DNA of 64,000 nucleotides, from positions 929,947 to 993,946 of the forward strand of contig NZ_KB900388.1 of the NCBI RefSeq assembly GCF_000378825.1, written 5' to 3'. The notes beneath the pieces were generated by a model that was given only the letters and a program-made list of their open reading frames with translations, was not told where the DNA came from and did not search any database. A program made the translations under genes and the position numbers. Shown piece after piece: positions 51,815 to 60,346 of the stretch. This DNA is from Salinispora vitiensis. Lineage in GTDB: Bacteria; Actinomycetota; Actinomycetes; Mycobacteriales; Micromonosporaceae. Each line of letters starts with the position of its first letter. Position 1 is the stretch's first letter.

Positions 51815-53629
51815 TCACCTCCCTCCCTGGCTGGTTGGCTGGTACGGGCGGCCGTCCGCTGTGGCCGCCCGGGTTCGGTCCGGTCCTAGTGCCTGACCGG
51901 CGTACCGGAGTAACTCGTCGAACGCCCGGGTCTGGCTGTCGGCGTTGCCGAGATGGCCGCCGGACATCCAGTGCAGTTGGTGCGGCACCCGGCGGTGGCG
52001 CAGTGCAGCGACGTAGCGCCGCACCTGGCCCGGCGGGCAGCGGTCGTCGTCGCTGGCAGCAGCGATGAACAGGGGGCCACGTACCTGGTCCAGGTAGGTC
52101 ATCGGATTGGCCGCTCGGTATCGCTGCGGTACGTCGTCGGGCCCGCCGCCGAAGAGCTCGTCGTCCACCTCGCGCAGCGCAATCGTGGTGCCGCGGTAGG
52201 CAGCCGGGTAGTCGGCGATGGGGGCGACGGCGAGGCCGACCGACCAAGCGTCCGGGGTGACTCCCATCGCGAGAAGAACCAGGTACCCGCCCCACGAGTA
52301 TCCGCACAGGCCGACCCGGCCTGGTGTGGCGATGCCGCGGTGGAGCAGGTCTCGCCGTACCGAGGTGAGGTCGTCCAGCTGGGCCAGCCCGACCCGGTGG
52401 CCGTATCCTCGTTGCCACTGCGGCCCGTACCCGGTCGACCCCCGGTAGTTGGTACGCACCACCGCGTACCCGGCGCGCACCAGCAGTTCAACCCGAGGGT
52501 CGTAGGCGTCGCGGTCGTGCAGGGACGGCCCACCATGGACCAGGAACAGGGTCGGCCATGGCCCGGCACCGGGCGGGGTGGCCAGGAAACTGTGGATCCG
52601 ACCGTAGGGCTGGGTGGTCCACAGTTCGCTACGCCGGGCTGTTCCGGTCGGCTGCGCCGGGCCAGCCGCCCGCGGTGCCTCCCGGGCCGCTGCGCCGAGT
52701 TCGGCGACCCGGCGCTGGGGCGGCACCGAGGCGCCGGTCCAGACGTAGTGGATGTCACCGTCTGGCGCGCACGTCAGATCCAGGATGGTGCCGGGTGGGG
52801 TGGCGATGGTCGCGGGTTCACCGCTGGTCAGGTCGGCCAGCAGTAGCCGGCTGCGGCCGGCGTGGTCGTGCTGGATGAGCACCTGCCCGTCCGTGCCGTA
52901 CCAGTGGGCGGTGACCTCGGTGTCGTAGGAGAGGGCTGCTGCCAGTGCGATACCCCGATCACGCTGCCAGGTGCCGACCCGATACCCCGCTGGTGTCTCG
53001 ACGATGACCAGCAGCTGCGGGTGGGACCGGTCGCCGGGGCGGAACTCGAGCGCCCAGATTCGCCGATGGTCGCTGCCGGCTACGATGTCGAGCCGACCGT
53101 CACTGAGGCGAATGACACTGATCGCCGTGTCGCTGTCGGCCCGCCCGGCCAGTGCGACCGTATCTCCGTCAGCGGTCAGATCGACCAGTGTCGCGTAGCC
53201 CGCCGCGGCGGCCACCAGCTGCCCGGCGCCGCCGGGTCTGCCCACGTAGCATCGGGTCTCGGTTTTGGTGCCGATGCCGACCGCGACCCGGCCGCCGGAA
53301 GCGTCGAAGGCGATCCCGGCCTGCCGGCCGGGCGGCAGGCCGGTGAGGGCGGCGGGTGGTGTCGTCGGGTCGGTAGGGGTCGGCCGGAACGGTTGCCGTC
53401 GCCAGAGCCCGATCCCCGACGGGTCCGCGTCGAACCACCAGAGGTGCCGGCCGTCGGGTTCGATGTCGTAGGCGGCCACGCCGTTCGGGGCCGTGGTGCG
53501 GACCTGCCGCTGATCGGTGCGTCGGTCCCAGGTCAGGATCTGGGTCAGACCGTTGTCGACGTAGACCTCGACGGACTTTTCAGGCTGCTGGGCAGCGAAA
53601 GCAGGCGCGTAGGGAATGTGCACAGTCAC
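51815..53629 (-). CDS. S9 (prolyl oligopeptidase family) peptidase
   Basis: 604 residues: N-terminal beta-propeller (~20-330) and C-terminal alpha/beta hydrolase with Ser445 in CGYSWGG, Asp around 527-529 in ASDDDRCP and His559 in SGGHLG; oxyanion region FLVHGGPSLHD. No signal peptide, so probably cytoplasmic. In the operon it precedes the precursor by five bases, suggesting it trims the leader or degrades by-products; cleavage after Pro would be expected for the family. GTG start at 53629 opens the operon. Confidence 0.92.
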   Translation of the reverse strand: MTVHIPYAPAFAAQQPEKSVEVYVDNGLTQILTWDRRTDQRQVRTTAPNGVAAYDIEPDGRHLWWFDADPSGIGLWRRQPFRPTPTDPTTPPAALTGLPPGRQAGIAFDASGGRVAVGIGTKTETRCYVGRPGGAGQLVAAAAGYATLVDLTADGDTVALAGRADSDTAISVIRLSDGRLDIVAGSDHRRIWALEFRPGDRSHPQLLVIVETPAGYRVGTWQRDRGIALAAALSYDTEVTAHWYGTDGQVLIQHDHAGRSRLLLADLTSGEPATIATPPGTILDLTCAPDGDIHYVWTGASVPPQRRVAELGAAAREAPRAAGPAQPTGTARRSELWTTQPYGRIHSFLATPPGAGPWPTLFLVHGGPSLHDRDAYDPRVELLVRAGYAVVRTNYRGSTGYGPQWQRGYGHRVGLAQLDDLTSVRRDLLHRGIATPGRVGLCGYSWGGYLVLLAMGVTPDAWSVGLAVAPIADYPAAYRGTTIALREVDDELFGGGPDDVPQRYRAANPMTYLDQVRGPLFIAAASDDDRCPPGQVRRYVAALRHRRVPHQLHWMSGGHLGNADSQTRAFDELLRYAGQALGPDRTRAATADGRPYQPTSQGGR

Positions 53630-53782
53630 CCCGATCCAGGCCAGGCACCTACCGGATCGTAATTGATCAATTGCTTTCGGTAAATAGACGGTCGCCGTTG
53701 GCTGTCGGGGTTTCGGAATAGTTTCTCAAGCCAGAAAAGTCGTTAATTGTCTTATTTTAGGTACTGGAGCTGGGCTTGCCGT
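53630..53782. promoter_or_regulatory. AT-rich divergent promoter of the RiPP operon and MauE-like gene
   Basis: About 150 bases of unusually low GC between S9 (minus) and the MauE-like gene (plus), including a perfect 12-base palindrome aattgatcaatt at 53661-53672 and the run gtcgttaattgtcttatttta. The palindrome, 32-43 bases upstream of the S9 start, is a good operator candidate, but no regulator gene is in the cluster. Confidence 0.55.
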
Positions 53783-53788
53783 TAGCGT
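53783..53788 (+). promoter_or_regulatory. -10 box of leaderless MauE-like gene
   Basis: TAGCGT six bases before ATG 53795. Confidence 0.5.
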
Positions 53789-53794
53789 CGGCTC

Positions 53795-54229
53795 ATGTGG
53801 CTTCGTGCTGTCCTGGGTGCCATCCTCACGGCGATGGGAGCAGGCCAGCTTGTTTCGTGGCCCGTGATGCCGGACATCCTCGCCGCGTACAAGATCGCGC
53901 CGGCGGCGGCGTTGCCATGGCTGGCCGCGGTGCTGATTGTGGCGGAGCTGGCCGGTGGGCTCTGGCTACTGACCCGACCGCGGTCGTACGCGCTGACCCC
54001 GGTCTGGATCTACACGGGAGTGGCGGCGGCCTGGGCCGGTCTGGCGGCGCCGGCGTTCGTACGTGGGCTGGCGGTCAACAACTGTGGTTGCTTCGGGCGC
54101 TTCCTGCCCCAGGGACTCGGCTGGTTCGTGCTGCTTCAGGACGCCCTGCTGCTGCTCTACGCCGGGCTGTTGCTGCGCGCCACCCGCAGGGCTCGGGCTC
54201 GGTCGGCAGCAGCCGGCGCGACAGGCTGA
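53795..54229 (+). CDS. MauE/DoxX-like redox membrane protein
   Basis: 144 residues with four hydrophobic segments. The loop between helices 3 and 4 carries NNCGCFGRFLPQ with Cys97-Gly-Cys99, typical of the MauE group (methylamine-dehydrogenase maturation, disulfide chemistry). Often paired with TlpA-type thioredoxins, none of which is here. Its divergent placement at the RiPP operon promoter suggests a role in cluster redox chemistry or export, by inference. Confidence 0.8.
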   Translation: MWLRAVLGAILTAMGAGQLVSWPVMPDILAAYKIAPAAALPWLAAVLIVAELAGGLWLLTRPRSYALTPVWIYTGVAAAWAGLAAPAFVRGLAVNNCGCFGRFLPQGLGWFVLLQDALLLLYAGLLLRATRRARARSAAAGATG

Positions 54230-54271
54230 GAGAAGGCGGCGCGGCGAAGTCGGGGCCGCCGCCCGAACGGC

Positions 54272-54961
54272 TCAGGGGAGAAGCCAGCCAGACCCATGGT
54301 TGCTCCACCACCAGGAGAGGTACCGCCGCAGTTCCTGCGGCGTGGCGAGCCAGCCCCTGTCCTGGTAGGTGAGGATGCGTTTCACCTCGCCGGGAATCAG
54401 GTCCTCGGAGGTGGCGCCGGTCTCCGGGATCGGCGCCTGTGGGGCGACGGCCGCGGGAGCCGGGACGACGGGTATGCGGATGCCACGTCTTTCCAACTCC
54501 TTGAGGACGGTGAGATAGAACCGCGGCAAATGGTAGGGGGAGGTGGTGAGTGCGATGCTGGTGATGGCACTCTCCTGCACCTGGTCCGCGATCCAGGAGG
54601 CCTGCCGGCCGGTGTTGGGCGACGGGTCGCGCTGTAGCTGGAGCCCTTCCCGGCGGCGGAGGCCGAGACCACGTAGGTAGTCGAGTGTGACCTCGGTGTA
54701 GGTCTTCTCCGCCGGGTTCCCGCTCGTGACCAGCAGGTGGCGGAGGCGGGGATCTGCCTCCCAAGCCCGGATCGCGTGGGTGAAGCGCCACTCTTCCCCC
54801 TGGCCGGTCGCCACTGCGACGGCGTCGACGTGGCTGGTAGCCGCCGGAGGTATGGACAGGATCAGCGTGGTGGCCTTGGTCACCTCGAGGAGTTGACCGG
54901 CCGAGAAGCCATCCAATTCTTCGTCCTGTACAAACCGGGCAATCGCCGACTCGGTGCTCAT
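54272..54961 (-). CDS. YdcF/SanA family (DUF218) protein
   Basis: 229 residues; no signal peptide visible. DUF218-type blocks: DAVAVATGQGEEWRFTHAIRAWEADPRLRHLLVTSGNP, NTGRQASWIADQV, SIALTTSPYHLPRFYLTVL. YdcF-like proteins bind nucleotides and some are linked to envelope integrity and vancomycin sensitivity (SanA). Start ATG 54961 with ribosome site TGGAGG. It is read toward the MauE-like gene and away from murJ, both shared with envelope functions. Confidence 0.75.
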   Translation of the reverse strand: MSTESAIARFVQDEELDGFSAGQLLEVTKATTLILSIPPAATSHVDAVAVATGQGEEWRFTHAIRAWEADPRLRHLLVTSGNPAEKTYTEVTLDYLRGLGLRRREGLQLQRDPSPNTGRQASWIADQVQESAITSIALTTSPYHLPRFYLTVLKELERRGIRIPVVPAPAAVAPQAPIPETGATSEDLIPGEVKRILTYQDRGWLATPQELRRYLSWWWSNHGSGWLLP

Positions 54962-55048
54962 CTGGGCCTCCAATCGAGGGCTGGGCAGGGCTCCGGGGGC
55001 CGGGGCTGGGTTCCAGGGCCCGGGCGCCTGTGCGCTAGGAAGGTCGCC

Positions 55049-56650
55049 ATGGCAGAAGGATCTTCGCTTAGCAGCGCGGGTCGGGCAATGGCGGTGGCGA
55101 CGTTGGTATCCCGGGCCGTCGGCTTCGTCCGGCTGGTGGTGCTGGCCTCCGCGCTGGGAATGGGAAGTCGTCTGCTGGACAGCTACAACGTGGCGAACAC
55201 CCTGCCCAACGCCGTCTACGAGCTTGTCCTCGGAGGTGCGATGGCCAGCGTGGTGGTGCCACTGCTGGTGCGTGCCGCACTGACCGAACCCGATGCCGGG
55301 GTGCGCTACGCCCAACGGCTGCTGTCTCTGCTGGTCTACGGGCTCGGGGCCGTCACCCTGATGGCGATGATCTTGGCTCCATGGCTGGTCGCCATCTACA
55401 CGCCGGGATTTTCCACTGAGCAACACGACCTGGCGGTGCTGCTCAGCCGGTTCTTCCTGCCCCAGATTCTGTTCTACGGACTCAGCGCCACCGCCGGTGC
55501 TGTGCTAAACACCCGGGGACGGTTCGCCGCGCCGGCGTGGGCGCCGGTTGTCAACAGCCTGATCGTGATCGCTGTCGGGCTGACCTACCTGGCGATCGGC
55601 GGCACCACCAGCATCACGTCGATGCCCGCCGGGCAGCTGCTGTTGCTCGCCGTGGGCACCACCGCGGGCGTCTTCGCCCAGATGACTCTGGTGGTGTGGG
55701 CGCTGGCCCGCAGCGGCTTCACCTTTCGGCCCCGGCTCAACCCACGGGGTGTCGGGATCCGCCGAATCGGCCGGCTCGGCGGCTGGGTCCTCGTGTCGGT
55801 CGTCGCCGCGCAGATCCTGCTCGCGGTAGCCACCCGGGTCGCCTCGATCAGCGAACCGGGCGGGGTCAGCGCCTTCCAGACCGCGCTCGCGGTGTTCCAG
55901 ATGCCGTTCGGGGTCATCGTCATGTCGGTGATGACCGCCATGCTGCCCCGGCTCAGTCGCCACGCCGCCGGCCGCCAGCACGCCCACATCGTCGAGGACC
56001 TGTCCCAGGCGGTACGGCTGGCCGTCGTTGCCGTCGCCCCGATCGCGGTGACCCTGACGGTACTCGGCCCACAGATCGCCACGCTGTTGTTCGCCCACGG
56101 CCGCAGTTCACCGGCGGCGATCGCCCTGCTGGGGACGGTGGTGGCTGCCTTCGGGGTGGCCCTGGTGCCGTTCACCGGCTTCATGATCCTGCAACGCGGG
56201 TTCTACGCGCTGCAGGACACCAGGACCCCCGCGGTCATCACCGTCGGGGTCACCGCCGTCGGCGTGGCCGGATGTGTCGCCGCGTCGTGGCTACTACCCC
56301 GCACCAACGCCGTGGTCGGGGTTCCCCTCGCGTACGCGGTCGCCTACACGGTCGGCCTCACCGCCGCCGCCCTTCTCCTGCGCCGCCGACTGGGCCGGAT
56401 CGACGGACACCGGCTACTGCGTACGCATGCCCGGGTGGCGGTCGCCGGTGTCCTCTCCGGCAGCTGTGCTGGCCTCACGGTCTACGCCCTCGCCCCGCTG
56501 CTCGACTCCCCGAGCAGCGGGGCGCTGATCACCGTGACCACGGCGGGCATCATCGGCTGCGCCGTCTACGTTGCGGTGGCCCGCCTGGTGCACCTCACCG
56601 AGCTGCGGCAACTCGTGACAACCGCCCTAGCCGGCAGCAGATTCTGCTGA
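55049..56650 (+). CDS. murJ: MurJ-type lipid II flippase
   Basis: MOP-superfamily flippase that moves lipid II (or a similar polyprenyl-linked cargo) across the membrane. 533 residues, about 14 membrane segments; AVATLVSRAVGFVRLVVLASALGMG at the N-terminus and FFLPQILFYGLSATAGAVLNTRGRFAAPAWAP, FMILQRGFYALQDTRTP match MurJ/MviN. It lacks the cytoplasmic kinase-like domain found on mycobacterial MurJ. Divergent from YdcF; convergent overlap of 24 bases with the esterase gene. An extra copy beside a RiPP cluster could serve resistance. Confidence 0.9.
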   Translation: MAEGSSLSSAGRAMAVATLVSRAVGFVRLVVLASALGMGSRLLDSYNVANTLPNAVYELVLGGAMASVVVPLLVRAALTEPDAGVRYAQRLLSLLVYGLGAVTLMAMILAPWLVAIYTPGFSTEQHDLAVLLSRFFLPQILFYGLSATAGAVLNTRGRFAAPAWAPVVNSLIVIAVGLTYLAIGGTTSITSMPAGQLLLLAVGTTAGVFAQMTLVVWALARSGFTFRPRLNPRGVGIRRIGRLGGWVLVSVVAAQILLAVATRVASISEPGGVSAFQTALAVFQMPFGVIVMSVMTAMLPRLSRHAAGRQHAHIVEDLSQAVRLAVVAVAPIAVTLTVLGPQIATLLFAHGRSSPAAIALLGTVVAAFGVALVPFTGFMILQRGFYALQDTRTPAVITVGVTAVGVAGCVAASWLLPRTNAVVGVPLAYAVAYTVGLTAAALLLRRRLGRIDGHRLLRTHARVAVAGVLSGSCAGLTVYALAPLLDSPSSGALITVTTAGIIGCAVYVAVARLVHLTELRQLVTTALAGSRFC

Positions 56651-58210
56651 TCCGCTGCGGAAGCGAGCCTGCGCCACCAGCCGGGTCACGTCCGCCACGG
56701 TGGCCGGGCCCGGATTGACCACGCTGACCCAACCCCGGGCGGCGTAGACCGGATGGGGCAGCAGGCGGTCCGGCTCCGCGAAGTCGAGCCCGTCGCGGTG
56801 TGCGGCGAACTCCTCCGGGCGATAGCCGAACAGGTTCCGGAACTCGGCGCACCCCACCTCGATGTCCAGCCGGTACCGCCCGGGCTCGGACAGGCGGGAC
56901 CGCTCGTCGGTACCCGGGGTGTCGTTCCCGACGATCGTGGCGAACGGTCGCACCCGATCCGCGCCGGTGAAGAAGAACCGGTCGCCCCAGGTGTGAGGCG
57001 GCTGCTCGGAGCCCGGCAGGATCCGGGTCTCGGTCACCCCCGTCAGGCCGGCGATCCGGGCCGCGTCGGCCGCGCCCGGCTCGGAGCCGATGTGCAGGAT
57101 CGCATCGCAGGTCCCGACCGTCGCCGCTTCCAAAGACGACAGCCCGAGCAGGTCGGCCGTGCGTTCACGTAGCTCGTCGCCCGTGGGCGGCGGAAAGATC
57201 CCGGTCTCGGCGCCGAGCTGGTGCTCGTAGGTGCCGGGCTCCGGCGGCCCGAGACCGAGCGGCCCGCTCGCCCCGAGACTGCCGGCCACGTACACGTACC
57301 TTCTGCCGAGCGAGGCAGACACGATCGAGCCGGCGCCGTTCCACTGGAAGGCCAGGTCCTGGCCCTCCCAGTGGCTGTCCCACCGGCTCGGGTGCCGTTG
57401 CAGGTGGGAGTTGTGGGCGGAGACCAGGACCGGCCCCCGGTCCCGTTCGCGGGTGAGGATGTCCAGCAGACTTTGCGCCATCAGCGCATCCCGGACGGCG
57501 AGCAGGCGACGGATGCGTTGCGACTGGGTGCCCGGTACGGCCATCGCGCCGTGGTAGGTGAGCAGGCCGACAACCACGCCGGCGAGGACCGTGGCGCGGT
57601 TCCAGGACTCCAGCGATGTCTCCCGGATCAGGCGAGGCGCGTCGGCGTACAGCTGTGTGCGGAAGTCCTCGGCGATCCCGCGTAGCGTCGTCGCCTCCCG
57701 TGACCGGCCGGGAGATCGCGTCGCGTCGTACATGATTTCGGGAGCGGTCCAGCGCTCCTCAGCGCCGACGAGGCCGTCCAGGTCGGAGACGGTTTCGCCG
57801 AGGTAGTCGCGCAGTTCACGCAGCATCGGCCCGGGATTGGGCGCGCCGGTGATCTCGGTTGGGGCGTCGAAGCCGTGGAAGGTGACGCGCTCGTCGGGCG
57901 GCAGCTTCTCGTTGTGGGCGCGCAGCCAGTCGACCAGTTCGCGGCTGGCCGGGTGGGTGCCCCAGCCGTGGCTGATGCCGGTGCTCAGGTCCACCTCGTC
58001 GCGGCGGCCCTGCACATAGTCGTTGACGGCGAGCCCGGCGGCCCGGTCCGATTCGATGGCGATGGACCGGAAGCCCTGCCCGACGAGGGTTTCGAGGATC
58101 CGATTGCGTAGGTGGGGGAAGGCCGGCTCCCCGTGGTAGGGCTCGCCGATCGCGAGCAGCCGCGGCCGGTGGGCGCGGACAAGGGCCTGCAACTCCATAT
58201 CGAAAGCCAT
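56627..58210 (-). CDS. Erythromycin esterase-like domain fused to DUF6194
   Basis: 527 residues. Residues ~1-400 match the erythromycin esterase/succinoglycan-synthesis family: AIGEPYHGEPAFPHLRNRILETL (His46/Glu-type active site), VDWLRAHNEKLPPDERVTFHGFDAP and LVSAHNSHLQRHP. Residues ~420-525 (FFFTGADRVRPFATIVGNDTPG, FRNLFGYRPEEFAAHR) resemble DUF6194. The fusion would hydrolyse a macrolide lactone or similar ester; not every family member does. ATG 58210 is leaderless and divergent from a double-MerR regulator. Confidence 0.87.
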   Translation of the reverse strand: MAFDMELQALVRAHRPRLLAIGEPYHGEPAFPHLRNRILETLVGQGFRSIAIESDRAAGLAVNDYVQGRRDEVDLSTGISHGWGTHPASRELVDWLRAHNEKLPPDERVTFHGFDAPTEITGAPNPGPMLRELRDYLGETVSDLDGLVGAEERWTAPEIMYDATRSPGRSREATTLRGIAEDFRTQLYADAPRLIRETSLESWNRATVLAGVVVGLLTYHGAMAVPGTQSQRIRRLLAVRDALMAQSLLDILTRERDRGPVLVSAHNSHLQRHPSRWDSHWEGQDLAFQWNGAGSIVSASLGRRYVYVAGSLGASGPLGLGPPEPGTYEHQLGAETGIFPPPTGDELRERTADLLGLSSLEAATVGTCDAILHIGSEPGAADAARIAGLTGVTETRILPGSEQPPHTWGDRFFFTGADRVRPFATIVGNDTPGTDERSRLSEPGRYRLDIEVGCAEFRNLFGYRPEEFAAHRDGLDFAEPDRLLPHPVYAARGWVSVVNPGPATVADVTRLVAQARFRSGSAESAAG

Positions 58211-58217
58211 GACCTTA

Positions 58218-58223
58218 ACCGTA
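58218..58223 (-). promoter_or_regulatory. -10 box of leaderless esterase gene
   Basis: TACGGT on the minus strand seven bases before ATG 58210. Confidence 0.5.
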
Positions 58224-58226
58224 TCG

Positions 58227-58243
58227 TTGAACCTTCGGTTTAA
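58227..58243. promoter_or_regulatory. Candidate MerR operator in the divergent promoter
   Basis: Imperfect palindrome ttgaacc-ttc-ggtttaa between the esterase and the MerR gene, immediately upstream of the esterase -10 box, the usual position for MerR control. Confidence 0.5.
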
Positions 58244-58275
58244 ACTGTGGCCATCGTTGAACGGGAGATTGGCTG

Positions 58276-59046
58276 TTGAAGTCTCAAAGGGCGGTGTACC
58301 GTCCGGTTGACCTGGCCCGGGTGCACGGGCTCTCCGCGCAAGCGGTCCGCAACTACGAGGCGGCCGGGGTGATCCCGCCGGCTTCGCGGACGCCGAGCGG
58401 CTACCGCAGCTACACCGACAACCATGCCGGCGCGCTGACCGCCTACGTCGCGCTTGTTCGGGGCTACGGCTTCCAACCGGCCGGGGAAATCATGAGGTCG
58501 GTCCTCCAGGACGACCTCCCCTCCGCCCTGACCGTCGTCGATGCCGCCCACGTACTGCTGCACCGCGACCGGGAAACCCTGGACCAGGTCGCCGCGGCGG
58601 CCGTCGTGCTGGCGTCCGGAGCCACCTCGGCCGCGCCTGGTCCGGCCGTGCCGGTCTCCGTCGGTGTTCTCGCCCGCCGGCTCAGTGTCACCCCAGCGAC
58701 GCTGCGTAAATGGGAGCGGGCGGGCATCCTGGCCCCAGCTCGGTCCCGGACCGCGCGGGTCTACTCACCCGAGGACGTACGCGACGCCGAGCTCGCCCAC
58801 CTCCTGCGACGCGGGGGCTACCTGCTGCACCACATCGCCGCGGTGATTGAGCAGGTGCGCGCCGCCGGTGGGGCCGGCCCACTGGCGGCGTCGATCGAAC
58901 AGTGGCGGGAGCGGATCGCCGCCCGCGGCCGGGCGATGCTCACCGGATCCGCTCGCCTCGCGGACTACCTCTCCTACCTTGAGCTCGCTCGCGGTGACAC
59001 CGCCACCTCAGCTCTGGACTCACCAGGCCAGCACCCGGCGGGCTGA
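58276..59046 (+). CDS. Double-domain MerR family regulator (TioE-like)
   Basis: 256 residues with two MerR-type HTH units: RPVDLARVHGLSAQAVRNYEAAGVIPPASRTPSGYRSY (residues ~10-50) and VSVGVLARRLSVTPATLRKWERAGILAPARSRTARVYS (~120-160). Tandem MerR proteins of this kind control neighbouring detoxification genes. TTG start with GGGAGA upstream. The gene end overlaps the M48 gene by 27 bases (convergent). The esterase is the likely target. Confidence 0.87.
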   Translation: MKSQRAVYRPVDLARVHGLSAQAVRNYEAAGVIPPASRTPSGYRSYTDNHAGALTAYVALVRGYGFQPAGEIMRSVLQDDLPSALTVVDAAHVLLHRDRETLDQVAAAAVVLASGATSAAPGPAVPVSVGVLARRLSVTPATLRKWERAGILAPARSRTARVYSPEDVRDAELAHLLRRGGYLLHHIAAVIEQVRAAGGAGPLAASIEQWRERIAARGRAMLTGSARLADYLSYLELARGDTATSALDSPGQHPAG

Positions 59047-60282
59047 CTCGTACTCCTTGGTCAGCTCGTCGTCGATGCGAGATGAACGCTGCTGGGTGAG
59101 CTCCACCGCCGGGTCGTGCCGCTCAACGCCCTCGAGCATCAGGTGGCGCAGACCGGTGGGCGGATGAGAGGAGAACAGCGACGCCTCCTCGCGGCCCGAC
59201 AGCTGCCGCAACAGCGGCAGCTGGTCGGTACCGGCCGCCCGCGACTCGGCGACCGCCGCCTGCCACCGTTGGGGACCGTGCCCCGCCCTGGACTCCCGGC
59301 GTACGGCGAGCGACATTGACTCGACCCGTAGCGCGACGTCCAGCAGGCTCGTCGCAGCGGCGGTTCCCGCGACCTTCGCGGACATCTCGTCAGCCAGGTA
59401 CTCGGCCCGTTGACTGTCCCGTAGCGCCACGCACACGAGTGCCACATGCAGCACGAACAACAGACGGGACAACGGGTATTGGATGACCCGCCCAAGGGCC
59501 GCCCCGATCCACTCGATGAGGCCGGGGGCGGTCGACGGCGCCGGGCGGAGAAGGTCCGCCGCGGAGCCGAGGGTGGTGAACGCCGGCTGGGTGAGCAGCA
59601 TCCGCCGCGGGTCGCCGTTGACGAAGTGGCCGAGTTCGTGACCGAGCAGGGCGACGCGTTCCTGCGGTGCGAGGGACCCCCAGTACGGCAGTCCGAGGCA
59701 CAGCACCCGACGGCGGATGCCTATCGTTGCCGCGTACGCGTTGAAATCGGCGTTGACGGCAATCATGTCGGGAGCCGGCGCCCCAACCGCCTGCGCCACC
59801 TCGTCAACCAGGGCGAAAAGCTCGGGTGCGCGGTCTCGGCGGAGGACGTCGGCGTCGGGGTCGAGCCGCCCGAAGCGGGGCCGTAGTCCGACGGCGAGGG
59901 CGAGCAGGGGAACCGCCAGCAGCAGCGACGGGCTCGGAAAGGAGAAGGCGAGGAGCAGCCAGATCCCGGTGACAGCGAGGGCCACCACGCCGAGGAACAA
60001 CAAGCAGGATGCGGTGGCGGTGACGACGGCGGCTGCGCCGACGCCACTACTGCCCAGCGATCGCCCGAGTAGCCGGTCGAACTGGCGACGGGTCATCCGG
60101 TACCCGATGTCATGGATCCGTCGGTCCAGCCAGCGCCAGCCGAAGAACGGGCCGATGCGCTCCACGTCGTACGCTTCGAGGTTCCACTCGCAGACCGGGC
60201 ACCACGGCAGGGCCTCGCGCGGAGCGACTGTGGCTGTACCGCATTTCGGGCAGGTGTCACCGACAGCCCTGGTATCGATCAT
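59020..60282 (-). CDS. M48 family membrane metalloprotease with N-terminal zinc ribbon
   Basis: 420 residues: zinc-ribbon Cys11/14/28/31 (CPKCGTATVA...CPVCEW), two or more membrane helices (~85-130), then the catalytic HELGH motif at His215-Glu216-x-x-His219 in ALLGHELGHFVNGDPRRM and the third ligand Glu in RAEYLADEMSA. Resembles HtpX/Ste24-type proteases that clear misfolded membrane proteins; the zinc-ribbon addition is less common. ATG 60282 selected because it precedes the Cys cluster. Confidence 0.88.
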   Translation of the reverse strand: MIDTRAVGDTCPKCGTATVAPREALPWCPVCEWNLEAYDVERIGPFFGWRWLDRRIHDIGYRMTRRQFDRLLGRSLGSSGVGAAAVVTATASCLLFLGVVALAVTGIWLLLAFSFPSPSLLLAVPLLALAVGLRPRFGRLDPDADVLRRDRAPELFALVDEVAQAVGAPAPDMIAVNADFNAYAATIGIRRRVLCLGLPYWGSLAPQERVALLGHELGHFVNGDPRRMLLTQPAFTTLGSAADLLRPAPSTAPGLIEWIGAALGRVIQYPLSRLLFVLHVALVCVALRDSQRAEYLADEMSAKVAGTAAATSLLDVALRVESMSLAVRRESRAGHGPQRWQAAVAESRAAGTDQLPLLRQLSGREEASLFSSHPPTGLRHLMLEGVERHDPAVELTQQRSSRIDDELTKEYESARRVLAW

Positions 60283-60346
60283 GAGCGCTGATTCTGCCGA
60301 CCAACGCTGACACCGGGTACCGCCCGTTCGGCCGATCTGTTGGCGG

